The notes under the pieces: generated by a model
Seen by the model: only the letters and a program-made list of their open reading frames with translations
Database searches by the model: none
What the model was told of the DNA's origin: nothing
Shown: positions 43,206 through 54,468 of the stretch, piece by piece
Layout of the letters: each line of letters starts with the position of its first letter
Position numbering within the stretch: position 1 is the first letter of the stretch
Assembly (NCBI RefSeq): GCF_014649695.1
Contig: NZ_BMTN01000003.1
Coordinates: forward strand, 434,001 to 498,000
Direction of reading: 5' to 3'
DNA length: 64,000 nucleotides
Source of the DNA: Streptomyces kurssanovii
GTDB lineage: Bacteria > Actinomycetota > Actinomycetes > Streptomycetales > Streptomycetaceae
Program-made: the position numbers and the translations under genes

Positions 43206-43211
43206 TCAGTC

Positions 43212-43273
43212 CCGACGGATGAGAAATCCGGTCGGAATCGGCGCGGCGTCCCCTCCTGTGCGAGGGGATTTTT
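43212..43273 (+). terminator. Attenuator: hairpin plus intrinsic terminator before leuS
   Basis: A first stem, CCGAC-GGAT with ATCC-GTCGG (43212-43235), precedes a terminator stem TCCCCTC/GAGGGGA (43249-43268) with a 6-base loop and TTTTT. A long-range pairing of GCCGCG (43196-43201, at the leader stop) with CGCGGC (43242-43247) could form when the ribosome stalls at the Leu codons and disturb the terminator. It controls leuS read-through. Confidence 0.75.
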
Positions 43274-43337
43274 CATTTCCCCTGGTACGTGAATCGGCTG
43301 GCAGTCGGCAGAGACGATCGATGGAGCTTCAAGGATC

Positions 43338-46190
<2,853 letters not shown>

Positions 46191-46269
46191 CGAGCGACGG
46201 GTTCGCGGCCGCGTAAAAGGGGCGGATCCCTCCTCTGCGAAGGGTGGCGGGCCGCCGGGGGTTTCCCCT

Positions 46270-46312
46270 ACGGGCAGGTTGGGGGTTCCGAAGGAACCTA
46301 TGGCCTGCCCGT
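46270..46312 (+). terminator. Nested hairpin after leuS
   Basis: ACGGGCAGG (46270-46278) pairs with CCTGCCCGT (46304-46312), enclosing GGTTCCGAAGGAACC, itself a stem. Confidence 0.7.
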
Positions 46313-46356
46313 TCCGTTTACCGTGGAAGGACCACAACCGACGCCGGAGGGCGCAC

Positions 46357-47109
46357 ATGGAAGCCGCGATCATGATCCTGGCGCTGCTCTTCTTCGCCTT
46401 CGTGGCACTTGGGGTGTACGTGGGCGTCAAAGCCGTGAAGGCGGCCAAGCGCGGTGTCGAGCGCACCGTCAACCAGGCACGGCGCACGGTCGAGGACACC
46501 GCGCTGCGCGCCAAGAGCTACGGGCAGACCGGCGTGACCGGCGAACTCGCGCAGCTCCGGCTGAAGCTTCGCACCTCGATGCGGGCGACACAGGAGGCGC
46601 TGAACGCCGGCGCGGCCGAGGACGCCTCACTGTCCGAGTCGCTCGCCCTCTTCCGGCGGCTCAGCGCACACGGACACGAACTGGACGAGGAGCTCAGGCG
46701 GCTCGAGCGCGAGCCCGACCGGGCCACGGTCGGCTCACTGATGCCGGGCCTGCGTGAGCGCACGGAGCGGATCACCCGCTCCGCCGAGTCGCTGCGCTGG
46801 GCTGCGCGCGACCGCGCCCAGAAGTTCGCCGAGGACGATCTCGACGCGCTGAGCTCGCAGATCGACATGGAGGCCGGGGCGCTGCGGCACTGGGCCGCGA
46901 CCGACGGCAGCGGGACCGCCGAGCCCGCCGCATGGCCCGAGGCGCCGGAGTCCGGGCGTCCGGCGGCGGCGCGGCCCGACCCGGCGGCCCGCACACGGAG
47001 CGAGCCGGAGGACGAGACGCCCGGCCGGCCGCAGGCGATCACCGCGCCTGACCCGCGGCAGACCACCTACCCGTGGCAGAAGACCGCCCGCCCGGAGACC
47101 ACGAACTGA
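46357..47109 (+). CDS. Membrane-anchored coiled-coil protein of unknown function
   Basis: 250 residues from ATG 46357, which has GGAGG 8 bases upstream. One N-terminal transmembrane helix (MILALLFFAFVALGVYVGV), then a long charged helical region, about 25-185, rich in Glu, Arg and Leu heptads (LRRLEREPD, ERTERITRSAESLRW), and a Pro/Ala/Glu-rich disordered tail. No family recognised. It is oriented like, and sits between, leuS and the DegV gene. Confidence 0.78.
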   Translation: MEAAIMILALLFFAFVALGVYVGVKAVKAAKRGVERTVNQARRTVEDTALRAKSYGQTGVTGELAQLRLKLRTSMRATQEALNAGAAEDASLSESLALFRRLSAHGHELDEELRRLEREPDRATVGSLMPGLRERTERITRSAESLRWAARDRAQKFAEDDLDALSSQIDMEAGALRHWAATDGSGTAEPAAWPEAPESGRPAAARPDPAARTRSEPEDETPGRPQAITAPDPRQTTYPWQKTARPETTN

Positions 47110-47199
47110 CGCCTTCCGCGACGGCCCGACCACCCCTGCGCACGGCGTGTGAACAGCTCGGGCTGCCGTACGGCGCCGCCTGCGGGTAACCTCCCGCTC

Positions 47200-48045
47200 A
47201 TGTCCCGCCATGTCGCGATCGTCACCGATTCAACGGCCTACCTGCCGCCACCGACGATGGAACGGCACGGCATCACGGCGGTGCCGCTGACCGTCGTGCT
47301 CGGCGACCAGGCGCTGGAGGAGGGCACCGAGATCTCGGCCCGCTCGCTCGCCACCGCCCTGCAGAAGCGGCGTCCGGTCACGACCTCCCGGCCCAGCCCC
47401 GAAACGTTCGCGCGGGCCTACCGCGAGGCCGCGGCCGCCGGCGCAACGGGGATCGTCTCGCTGCACCTCTCCTCCGAACTGTCCGGGACCCACGACGCGG
47501 CGGTACTGGCCGCCAAGGACGCACCGGTTCCGGTCAGGGTCGTCGACACCGGGATGATCGCCATGGCGCTCGGATTCTGTGCGCTCGCGGCGGCGGAGGT
47601 GTCGGAGGCGGGCGGATCGCTGGACGAGGCGGTCGCCGCGGCGGAGAAGCGGGCGGCGGACACCGCCGCGTATTTCTATGTCGACACACTCGACTATCTG
47701 CGCCGCGGTGGGCGGATCGGGGCGGCGCAGGCGCTGCTCGGCTCCGCACTCGCCGTGAAACCGCTGCTCCAGCTGGTCGACGGCCGCATCGACATGCTGG
47801 AGCGGGTGCGAACGGCGTCGCGGGCGATCGCACGGCTGGAGGAGATCGCCGCCGAACGGGCCGGCACGGCACCGGTGGACATCGCGGTGCACCACCTGGC
47901 GGCGCCGGAGCGGGCCGCCGCACTCGCGGAGCGGCTGAGGAACCGGGTGCCGGGGCTGGCCGACCTGCATGTGAGCGAGGTCGGCGCGGTGATCGGGGCG
48001 CACACCGGGCCGGGACTGCTCGGCGTGGTGGTCTCGCCGCGCTGA
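47200..48045 (+). CDS. DegV family protein
   Basis: 281 residues from ATG 47200. DegV proteins bind fatty acids, and some (FakB) present them to a fatty-acid kinase. Features: VAIVTDSTAYLPPP at the N-terminus, TSRPSPETF, LHLSSELSGTHDAA with the conserved Ser for the carboxylate, VDTGMIAMALGF, and YFYVDTLDYLRRGGRIGAA. TAACCT about 8 bases before the ATG suggests a leaderless transcript. No kinase partner is adjacent. ComEA follows on the same strand. Confidence 0.9.
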   Translation: MSRHVAIVTDSTAYLPPPTMERHGITAVPLTVVLGDQALEEGTEISARSLATALQKRRPVTTSRPSPETFARAYREAAAAGATGIVSLHLSSELSGTHDAAVLAAKDAPVPVRVVDTGMIAMALGFCALAAAEVSEAGGSLDEAVAAAEKRAADTAAYFYVDTLDYLRRGGRIGAAQALLGSALAVKPLLQLVDGRIDMLERVRTASRAIARLEEIAAERAGTAPVDIAVHHLAAPERAAALAERLRNRVPGLADLHVSEVGAVIGAHTGPGLLGVVVSPR

Positions 48046-48251
48046 GAGGGGCGCGGGGCGGGGCAGGGCGGTCGGCGTGCTGGGGTGCTCGGTCGGCGTG
48101 CTGGGTGGTTGATCGCCGGTCCGGGGTGGTCGGTCGGCGTGCTGGGATCCTTCACTCGTAGGGATGGTCGAGTTATTCACAACCGGCCGCTTTTCCACTG
48201 GAATCGGGTGTGCTCGGTGGGTTCGGGCGAATGTGCCTACCGTCCTGTGAC

Positions 48252-49826
48252 ATGGCTCTTCGATCACGTTCCGCAACCAGTGGCCCGGGCCGCGCCCCGG
48301 CCTCCGACCGTCGCGCACGCTCTCATGGCCTTGGTCATGGCCGTGACCATGGCCGTGACCATGGGCATGACCATGGGCATGACCATGGCTTCGGCCGACC
48401 GCCTGCCCTGACCGCGCACGGGTACCGCTCAGGGGCGGCGCAGGCCGTCGGCGGGGGTGTGCCTGCTGGTGCTGGTGCTACCGGTTCCGAGGGCTTGGGA
48501 CCGCGGGTCCTACGGCCTTCTCGTGTGCGGGGTGGACGCGCCCCGACCGCGGAGGCAGCCGCCCTACGACGGCGGGCGGACGCCTTGTTCATGGTCACGG
48601 CCGCTCCGCAGGGCGCGGGCGGCATGCTTCCGGGGCCTCCGCGCGGCAGTTCGCTCATGCGTCCGGCCCCGTGCCCGCCCCGGCGTCGGGTGACGTACCT
48701 CGCGTCGCACTCGCCGCCGCACCTGCTGATGCCGATGCCGGTGGTATCGGGACCGGTATCGCGTCCGCCCTCCCGCCCGGTGCCGAGGGGGCGGCGGGCC
48801 GGCGCGGGGACCGGCCCCGGACGTGGTGGCCGCAGTGGGCGGGTGCGGTCGGCAGGGCGGACCGGACTGCCGGAGCCGGCCGCCCGGACGACGGCACCGC
48901 CGGCCGGCGGCTACGGAGGGGTCGAGGCCGGAAGGGCGGCCGGAGCCGCCCCAACCGGAACCGACGGCGGCGCCCCCGCCTCGGACTCCAGGGACGACGC
49001 ACCGGTGTCAGCTGCCGCCGGGGAGGCGCCCGTTACCCGCGCTGACCGGGACGAACCCGTGCCCCGCAGGGAGGCATCCGCTGTCCGCACCGGCAGGCAT
49101 GTGGCCGGATCCGGACCGTCCCGCTTCGGGCTCGCGATCCGGGACCGGCTGCCGGTCTGGGTGCAGGTGCGATGCGGGCTCGAGCCGAAGACGCTCGCGG
49201 CGCTCGCCGTGATCCTCGTGGCGGCGGCCGTGTTTGCGGCTCAGCACTTCTGGGTGGGCCGGCCGCAGGCGGTACGGGCCCCGGAGCTGGTCCAGCAGGG
49301 TTCGGCCCAGCCGCAGTCCGGGGCCGGGCTCGCCGCAGGACCGGCGGACGAGCCGTCACCTTCGCCGGGCCGGCCGCCCGTCGGCCCGCAGCAGGCGGCC
49401 CCGATCGTGGTCGACGTGAGCGGCAAGGTGCGGCGGCCAGGAGTGCTCGAACTGCCTGCGGGATCACGGGTAACCGACGCGCTGGAGGCGGCAGGAGGCG
49501 TGAAGCCGGGCACCGACCTGACGGGGCTCAACCGGGCGCGGGTGCTGAGCGACGGCGAACAGGTGGTCGTGGGCGGGCCCGCGCCGCCCGCACCGGGCGG
49601 TTCCGGCGCGGGCCCTGCCGCCGGACCCGCCGCAGGGCCGATCAGCCTCAACTCGGCGACGGCGGAGCAGCTCGAGACGCTGCCGGGAGTAGGCCCCGTG
49701 CTCGCGCAGCACATCATCGACCACCGCATGCAGAACGGTGGCTTCCGGTCGATCGACGAACTGCGTGACGTCAACGGGATCGGCGACCGCCGGTTCGAGG
49801 ACCTGCGGAACCTGGTGCGGCCATGA
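48252..49826 (+). CDS. comEA: ComEA family helix-hairpin-helix DNA-binding protein
   Basis: 524 residues from ATG 48252 (MALRSRSATSG); an ATG-lacking extension upstream is unsupported. The long cytoplasmic N-terminus starts with a His/Asp/Gly repeat and is then Arg/Pro/Ala-rich and disordered. One transmembrane helix lies at about 316-337 (TLAALAVILVAAAVFAA). Outside are an SLBB domain (VDVSGKVRRPGVLELPAGS) and a C-terminal HhH pair (INLNSAT-like ISLNSATAEQLETLPGVG and NGIGDRRFEDL). ComEA binds incoming double-stranded DNA in competent bacteria; its role in Streptomyces is not established. It overlaps comEC by 4 bases (ATGA). Confidence 0.88.
   Translation: MALRSRSATSGPGRAPASDRRARSHGLGHGRDHGRDHGHDHGHDHGFGRPPALTAHGYRSGAAQAVGGGVPAGAGATGSEGLGPRVLRPSRVRGGRAPTAEAAALRRRADALFMVTAAPQGAGGMLPGPPRGSSLMRPAPCPPRRRVTYLASHSPPHLLMPMPVVSGPVSRPPSRPVPRGRRAGAGTGPGRGGRSGRVRSAGRTGLPEPAARTTAPPAGGYGGVEAGRAAGAAPTGTDGGAPASDSRDDAPVSAAAGEAPVTRADRDEPVPRREASAVRTGRHVAGSGPSRFGLAIRDRLPVWVQVRCGLEPKTLAALAVILVAAAVFAAQHFWVGRPQAVRAPELVQQGSAQPQSGAGLAAGPADEPSPSPGRPPVGPQQAAPIVVDVSGKVRRPGVLELPAGSRVTDALEAAGGVKPGTDLTGLNRARVLSDGEQVVVGGPAPPAPGGSGAGPAAGPAAGPISLNSATAEQLETLPGVGPVLAQHIIDHRMQNGGFRSIDELRDVNGIGDRRFEDLRNLVRP
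48324..48383 (+). repeat. 12-bp tandem repeat encoding a His-rich tract in ComEA
   Basis: Five units of 12 bases (CATGGCCGTGAC and CATGGGCATGAC variants; the first unit is the more divergent CATGGCCTTGGT). They encode GHGRDHGRDHGHDHGHDHG, a four-residue period with alternating His that could bind metal. Confidence 0.85.
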
Positions 49827-52528
49827 CCGTCGTCCCGCGCCACCCGGACACGGGCCACCGGCCGGGCACGTCCGGCTCTCCTCCGGAAGGCCCGACCGAT
49901 CTGCGGCTCGTCCCGCCCGCGCTGGCGGCCTGGGCGGCGTCGGCTCTCGCGCTGGGGGCACCGGGCCGGTGGACGGCGGTCGGCGTGGCTGCCTGCCTCG
50001 CCGCCGCGGCACTGCTGCCGCTGTGGGCCGCGGTGCCCCGGCGCGGGAACCGCCGGGACACGGCGTGTGTTGCGGCGCCACAGAGCAGAGGCCAGGACAC
50101 GACGTGGGTCACTGCGGCACGGCGCGGGGGCGGGGACACGGCAGGGATTGCGGTGGCACGGCCGTCCCGCCTCCGGGACACGGCAGGGATTGCGGTGGCA
50201 GGGCCCCGGGGCCGCCGGGACACCGCCTCGGGCCCGGGCGGCAGGACGGCCGCACAAGCCACCGCTGCCGCTTCGCCGCGGTGGCGGCAGGGCGCCACCG
50301 CCGTCGCCGGAGTGTTGCTGTGCGCGGCAGCGGGCGCGGCATCCGCCGGACTGCACGGCGCGGACCTCCGCCGTGGGCCGCTGCCCGGCCTGGCCGACCG
50401 GCAGGCGCGGGTCACGGTCGAGTTGACCGTCACCTCCGATCCGCGTCCCACCCGATCCAAGGCCGCGGGCGACCCGGCGGCCCCGGCGGCGCTGCTGCTG
50501 AACGCCGAGGCGACGCGGGTCACCATGCCCGGCGGATCCGTCACGCAGACCCGTACCCCCGTCCTGGTGATCGTGTCCCCCGGTGAAGCGGAGACCGCCT
50601 GGCAGCGCCTCCTGCCCTCCACCCGCCTGAGGGCGGGCGGACGACTGGTGAAGCCGCTCCGCGAGGCTGATCCGTTCGCGGCCGTGTTACGGGCCGACGG
50701 CGGCCCTCCGCTGGTCATCCGCCCGCCGACCGGCCTGCAACGCACGGCCGGTGACCTGCGCGCCGGACTGCGCCAGGCCACGGACGGCCTGGCACCGGAC
50801 GCCCGTGCGCTGCTGCCGGGATTGGTGGTCGGGGACACCTCCCGCATTCCCGCCGACCTCCACGACGCCTTCGAAGCGACGGACCTGACCCACTTGTTGG
50901 CCGTGTCCGGAAGCAATCTCACCATCGTGCTGATCCTGCTGATCGGTCCGCCAGGCACGGCCCTGCTGGCCGAACGGCGTGGGCTGGCACCCCGGTTGGG
51001 CATCACTCTGCGCGGCACGGCGCTGCTCGGAGGTGCGCTCACGCTCGCGTTCGTGGTCGTGTGCCGACCGGAGCCGAGTGTGCTGAGGGCAGCGGCCTGC
51101 GGACTCGTCACCCTGCTCGCCATCGGCACCGGCAGGCGCAGGTCCCTCGTGCCGGCACTGGCCGCCGCCGCACTTCTGCTCGTGCTCTACGACCCGTGGC
51201 TGTCGCGGAGTTACGGCTTCCTGCTCTCCGTCCTCGCCACCGGCGCCCTCCTCACCATCGGCCCCCGCTGGAGCGAGGCGCTCCAACGGAGGCGGGTACC
51301 GGCGCGGCTCGCTGAGGCGCTCGCCGCGACGGCGGCGGCGCAGGCGGTGTGCGCGCCGGTGGTGGCCGTGTTCGCGGCCAGAGTCAGCCTGGTCGCGATT
51401 CCCTGCAACCTCGTCGCCGAACTCGCCGTCGCTCCCGCGACGATCCTGGGATTCGCGGCACTGGCCACCGCACCCGTGGCCATACCGGTCGCCGAGTTGC
51501 TGGCGCGTGTGGCCGGCTGGCCGGCGGGTTGGATCGCGTCCGTCGCGCGCTCCGGAGCGGCTCTGCCCGGCGCCCAGACCGACTGGCCGGGCGGCTGGCG
51601 CGGCGGCCTGCTGCTCGCCGGACTGACCGTGGTGCTGATCCTCGTGGCCCGCCGGCTGACACGACACCCCTGGGCGGTGGCGCTCTGCGCGCTCCTGCTC
51701 GTGCTGGCCGTGGTCCGCCCGGCCCCGCTGACCACGAAACTGACCGGCTGGCCCCCGCCCGGTTGGGCGCTGGTCATGTGCGACGTGGGGCAGGGTGATG
51801 CCATGGTGCTCGCGGCCGGAGACGGCACTGCCGTGGTCGTGGACGCGGGGCCCGACCCCGGTCTCATCGACCGCTGCCTGAGCGAGCTCGGCGTCACAGA
51901 AGTGCCGCTGGTGCTGGTGACCCATTTCCACGCCGACCACGTGGGCGGTCTCGAGGGAGTGCTCCGCGGCAGGGCGGTGGGCGCGGTCCAGACGACCGCG
52001 TTCGAACAGCCTCGCTGGCAGGCCACGTTCGTCCGGCGTACGGCAGCGGCGGCCGGGGTGCCGGTGATCCACGCGATACCGGGGGAGCGGCGCAGGGCAG
52101 GTCGGCTCGGCTGGGAGGTCCTGTGGCCCGACCTGTCCCGCGGCGCGGCACCGGACGGACCGAACGACGCCAGCGTCGCGCTGCTCGTCCGCGCGTCGGG
52201 CGGGCTGTCCATGCTGCTGCTCGGCGACCTCGAACCGCCGTCCCAGCAACGGCTGATAAGGGCGCATCCGGCGCTTCCGGCTGTCGATGTGCTCAAGGTC
52301 GCCCACCACGGCTCCGCCTATCAGGAGCCGGCGCTGCTGGCGGGAGCCCGGCCACGGCTGGCACTCATCTCCTGCGGAAAGGACAACAAGTACGGACATC
52401 CCGCGCCCCGCACGGTCGCGGCGCTGCGTGCACGGGGTGCGCTGGTGATGCGTACGGACAGGGACGGTGCGATCGCCGTGACGGGCGCCGGCGCGGACCT
52501 GAGGGCGGTGGCACGCGGCGCCGGATGA
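49823..52528 (+). CDS. comEC: ComEC/Rec2 family DNA-uptake channel protein
   Basis: 901 residues. Multi-pass membrane protein. An N-terminal soluble DUF4131-like part follows two early helices; the Competence domain, about 300-560, contains ATDLTHLLAVSGSNLTIVLILL and many helices; a C-terminal metallo-beta-lactamase-like domain, about 650-890, carries VGQGDAMVLAAGDG, THFHADHVGGLEG at about 700, GPNDASVALLV and KVAHHGSAYQEP. ComEC forms the inner-membrane channel for single-stranded DNA. The loop between the first helices carries a tandem repeat expansion at about 78-140. Translationally coupled to comEA. Confidence 0.92.
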   Translation: MTVVPRHPDTGHRPGTSGSPPEGPTDLRLVPPALAAWAASALALGAPGRWTAVGVAACLAAAALLPLWAAVPRRGNRRDTACVAAPQSRGQDTTWVTAARRGGGDTAGIAVARPSRLRDTAGIAVAGPRGRRDTASGPGGRTAAQATAAASPRWRQGATAVAGVLLCAAAGAASAGLHGADLRRGPLPGLADRQARVTVELTVTSDPRPTRSKAAGDPAAPAALLLNAEATRVTMPGGSVTQTRTPVLVIVSPGEAETAWQRLLPSTRLRAGGRLVKPLREADPFAAVLRADGGPPLVIRPPTGLQRTAGDLRAGLRQATDGLAPDARALLPGLVVGDTSRIPADLHDAFEATDLTHLLAVSGSNLTIVLILLIGPPGTALLAERRGLAPRLGITLRGTALLGGALTLAFVVVCRPEPSVLRAAACGLVTLLAIGTGRRRSLVPALAAAALLLVLYDPWLSRSYGFLLSVLATGALLTIGPRWSEALQRRRVPARLAEALAATAAAQAVCAPVVAVFAARVSLVAIPCNLVAELAVAPATILGFAALATAPVAIPVAELLARVAGWPAGWIASVARSGAALPGAQTDWPGGWRGGLLLAGLTVVLILVARRLTRHPWAVALCALLLVLAVVRPAPLTTKLTGWPPPGWALVMCDVGQGDAMVLAAGDGTAVVVDAGPDPGLIDRCLSELGVTEVPLVLVTHFHADHVGGLEGVLRGRAVGAVQTTAFEQPRWQATFVRRTAAAAGVPVIHAIPGERRRAGRLGWEVLWPDLSRGAAPDGPNDASVALLVRASGGLSMLLLGDLEPPSQQRLIRAHPALPAVDVLKVAHHGSAYQEPALLAGARPRLALISCGKDNKYGHPAPRTVAALRARGALVMRTDRDGAIAVTGAGADLRAVARGAG
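50055..50222 (+). repeat. 39-42-bp degenerate tandem repeats in comEC
   Basis: GGGACA (or AGGACA) recurs in frame at 50055, 50094, 50133, 50175 and 50217. The third and fourth units share 24 or more identical bases. Encodes units like RDTAGIAVAGP in an N-terminal loop. Confidence 0.75.
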
Positions 52529-52532
52529 ACCT

Positions 52533-52599
52533 GTCGGCCGAGCGCTGTCGGGACGGACCCGTCGGCCGAGCGCCGTCGGGACGGGCCCGTAGGCCGAAG
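52533..52599. repeat. 28-bp tandem repeat between comEC and the PPOX gene
   Basis: GTCGGCCGAGCGCTGTCGGG plus eight bases, repeated from 52561 with few changes, and a partial third copy from 52589. The rest of the 116-base gap is GC-rich with no gene. Confidence 0.65.
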
Positions 52600-52644
52600 C
52601 CCGCCCCGTCGGTCCGGCCGTCGGCCCGGCCGTCACTTCGGCCG

Positions 52645-53100
52645 TCAGTCCAGCCAGCGTCCGTCGTTCATGATCAGTCGGTCCTTCAGTTCGTTCACCT
52701 CGCGCCATGCCTTCACCACACGGGGGGTGATCCGCAGATACACCCAGGGTTGCCGGTCCCGCGGGTCCCAGCGCAGCTTCGCGGCGAAGGCGTCGGCCGA
52801 CTCGGTCGCCAGTGCCGAGCCCTCGACGACCTCGGCGGTGCCCTCGATGTGCACGACGTCGCGGGTATGGCCGAGGGTCACGACGACCTCGCCCCGAGGC
52901 GCCAGGTTGCGGGCGGTGGGATTGGTGCGCCGGGTACACATCAGCAGAGCGGCGCCGTCCCATGCGAACGAGAGGGGCATCAGGCACGGTTGCCCGTCCG
53001 GGGACGCCGTCGCGACCCACGAGTCCTTGTCGTCCGCCAGCCGGGCGAGGGTGTCCCGCCGGCGTTCCTCGCGGCTGCGTGTCTGTTCCTCGGGCGTCAT
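52645..53100 (-). CDS. Pyridoxamine 5'-phosphate oxidase family protein (FMN/F420-binding split barrel)
   Basis: 151 residues. Split-barrel fold recognised from WVATASPDGQPCLMPLSFAW, LLMCTRRTNPTARNLAPRGE, VVVTLGHTRDVVHIEGTAEV and the C-terminal WVYLRITPRVVKAWREVNE. In actinomycetes such proteins usually bind F420, FMN or haem and reduce small molecules; the cofactor cannot be decided here. ATG start on the minus strand; it is divergent from the NAT gene. Confidence 0.85.
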   Translation of the reverse strand: MTPEEQTRSREERRRDTLARLADDKDSWVATASPDGQPCLMPLSFAWDGAALLMCTRRTNPTARNLAPRGEVVVTLGHTRDVVHIEGTAEVVEGSALATESADAFAAKLRWDPRDRQPWVYLRITPRVVKAWREVNELKDRLIMNDGRWLD

Positions 53101-53221
53101 GGCGGCAAGCTATGCGGTGTCCGCGCCCCGCCGCTTCGGGCTGCGGGAGGAGCCGTCTCAGCCTTCCGGACCAGGACCAGCGGCCCTGGCGGGGCGGCGG
53201 AGCGCGCAGCAGACTGCGTTC

Positions 53222-54070
53222 ATGAACACGCCTCCGCCGACCACGCCCGCCGCGCCCCCGCCCGACCACTCGTCACGGGACATCGACCCACGGGGCATCG
53301 ACGCCTATCTCGCACGCATCGGATGCGCACGTCCGGAACGGGCCGATGCCGCCGCGCTGCGGGAAATCCAGCTGCGGCACCTGCTCTCCGTACCGTTCGA
53401 GAATCTGTCGATCCATCTCGGTGAGCCCCTCATCCTGGAGGACGGGCCGCTCCTCGACAAGGTCGTCGGGGCTCGCCGCGGCGGCTTCTGCTACGAACTC
53501 AACGGCGCGTTCGCCGTGCTGCTGCGCGGCCTCGGCTTCGGTGTGACCCTGCTCCAGGCCAGGGTCTTCGGCGACGGCGGACGCCTCGGCATCCCCTACG
53601 ACCACATGGCGCTCAGGGTGGAGACGGCCGACGGCAGCGGCCCCTGGCTCGCCGACGTCGGCTTCGGCGACCACAGCCATCACCCGCTGCTCCTCACGGA
53701 GCGGGATGGGCAGAAGGACCCCGCGGGCACCTTCCGTATCGCGGAGGCGGCCGAGGGGGACCTCGACGTGATCCGGGACGGCGGGCGGCAGTTCCGTCTC
53801 GACACCAGGCCGCGTGAGCTGCCGGACTTCGAGGCGGGCGCCTGGTGGCACCGCACCTCACCCCTCTCCCACTTCACCAGATCGCTGGTGTGCTCCCGAC
53901 TCACGGAGGACGGCCGGATCACGCTGACCGGCCGCAAGCTCGTCACGACCGTGGCCGGTGAGCGGCACGAGCGGCTACTGGACAGCGACGACGAGGTACT
54001 TGCCGCATACCGCGAGCACTTCGGCCTGGAGCTCGACCGGGTGCCGGAGGTCCGGCCCACGGCCTCCTGA
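53222..54070 (+). CDS. nat: Arylamine N-acetyltransferase
   Basis: 282 residues from ATG 53222. Transfers acetyl from acetyl-CoA to arylamines or hydrazines. The catalytic triad is visible: Cys90 in RRGGFCYELN, His in PYDHMALRV, Asp in WLADVGFGD. The N-terminus has YLARIGCARPERADAAALREI and LSVPFENLSIHLGEP, family hallmarks. The Pro-rich first 15 residues may be an artefact of an early start. The longer open frame upstream is antisense to the PPOX gene and not supported. Confidence 0.93.
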   Translation: MNTPPPTTPAAPPPDHSSRDIDPRGIDAYLARIGCARPERADAAALREIQLRHLLSVPFENLSIHLGEPLILEDGPLLDKVVGARRGGFCYELNGAFAVLLRGLGFGVTLLQARVFGDGGRLGIPYDHMALRVETADGSGPWLADVGFGDHSHHPLLLTERDGQKDPAGTFRIAEAAEGDLDVIRDGGRQFRLDTRPRELPDFEAGAWWHRTSPLSHFTRSLVCSRLTEDGRITLTGRKLVTTVAGERHERLLDSDDEVLAAYREHFGLELDRVPEVRPTAS

Positions 54071-54177
54071 GACCGGCCGCCGGCCCACGCCGTCCTGAGA
54101 CCGGCCGCAGGATCGGTCGCCGGACCGGTCGCGGGGCACGGTGACGGCCTGGCCGCGCGCCCCGGCACAATGTGCCG

Positions 54178-54423
54178 GTGAGCGACGTGAGACATGTGCT
54201 GGTGCTGCCCGACCGTGACGCCGCGGAGGAGGTGGCGGAGACGATCGGCGAGAGCTTCCCGGTGACGGAGGAGCCCCAGCTCGTGCGGGACGCGCTGGCG
54301 GGCGAGGACGACGCGGAGGACGCCCAGTGGCTGGTCGTCGTCGAGGACCCGGAGGGCGCGATGGACGCCGCCGCGCTCGACGCGTTCGTGGCGGCCTGGG
54401 ACGGGTGGCGCGAGGCGCACTGA
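54178..54423 (+). CDS. Small acidic conserved protein
   Basis: 81 residues from GTG 54178 (SDVRHVLVLPDRDAAEEVAE); a GTG at 54172 would add two residues. CACAAT just before suggests a leaderless or very short leader. Acidic, alpha/beta-like (DDAEDAQWLVVVEDPEG), no membrane segment. It sits 45 bases before holA. Function unknown. Confidence 0.7.
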   Translation: MSDVRHVLVLPDRDAAEEVAETIGESFPVTEEPQLVRDALAGEDDAEDAQWLVVVEDPEGAMDAAALDAFVAAWDGWREAH

Positions 54424-54468
54424 CCGTTCGCCCGGGACTGTCGGCGGGGCGTGGGATGCTGGAGCGCG

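Noticed and set aside
48660-49045. Possible frameshift in the ComEA N-terminal region
   Set aside because: A neighbouring frame reads plausibly (ALPPGAEGAAGRRGDRP), but GC3 is similar in both frames and the annotated frame is open throughout into the conserved domains. Disordered regions cannot decide it.
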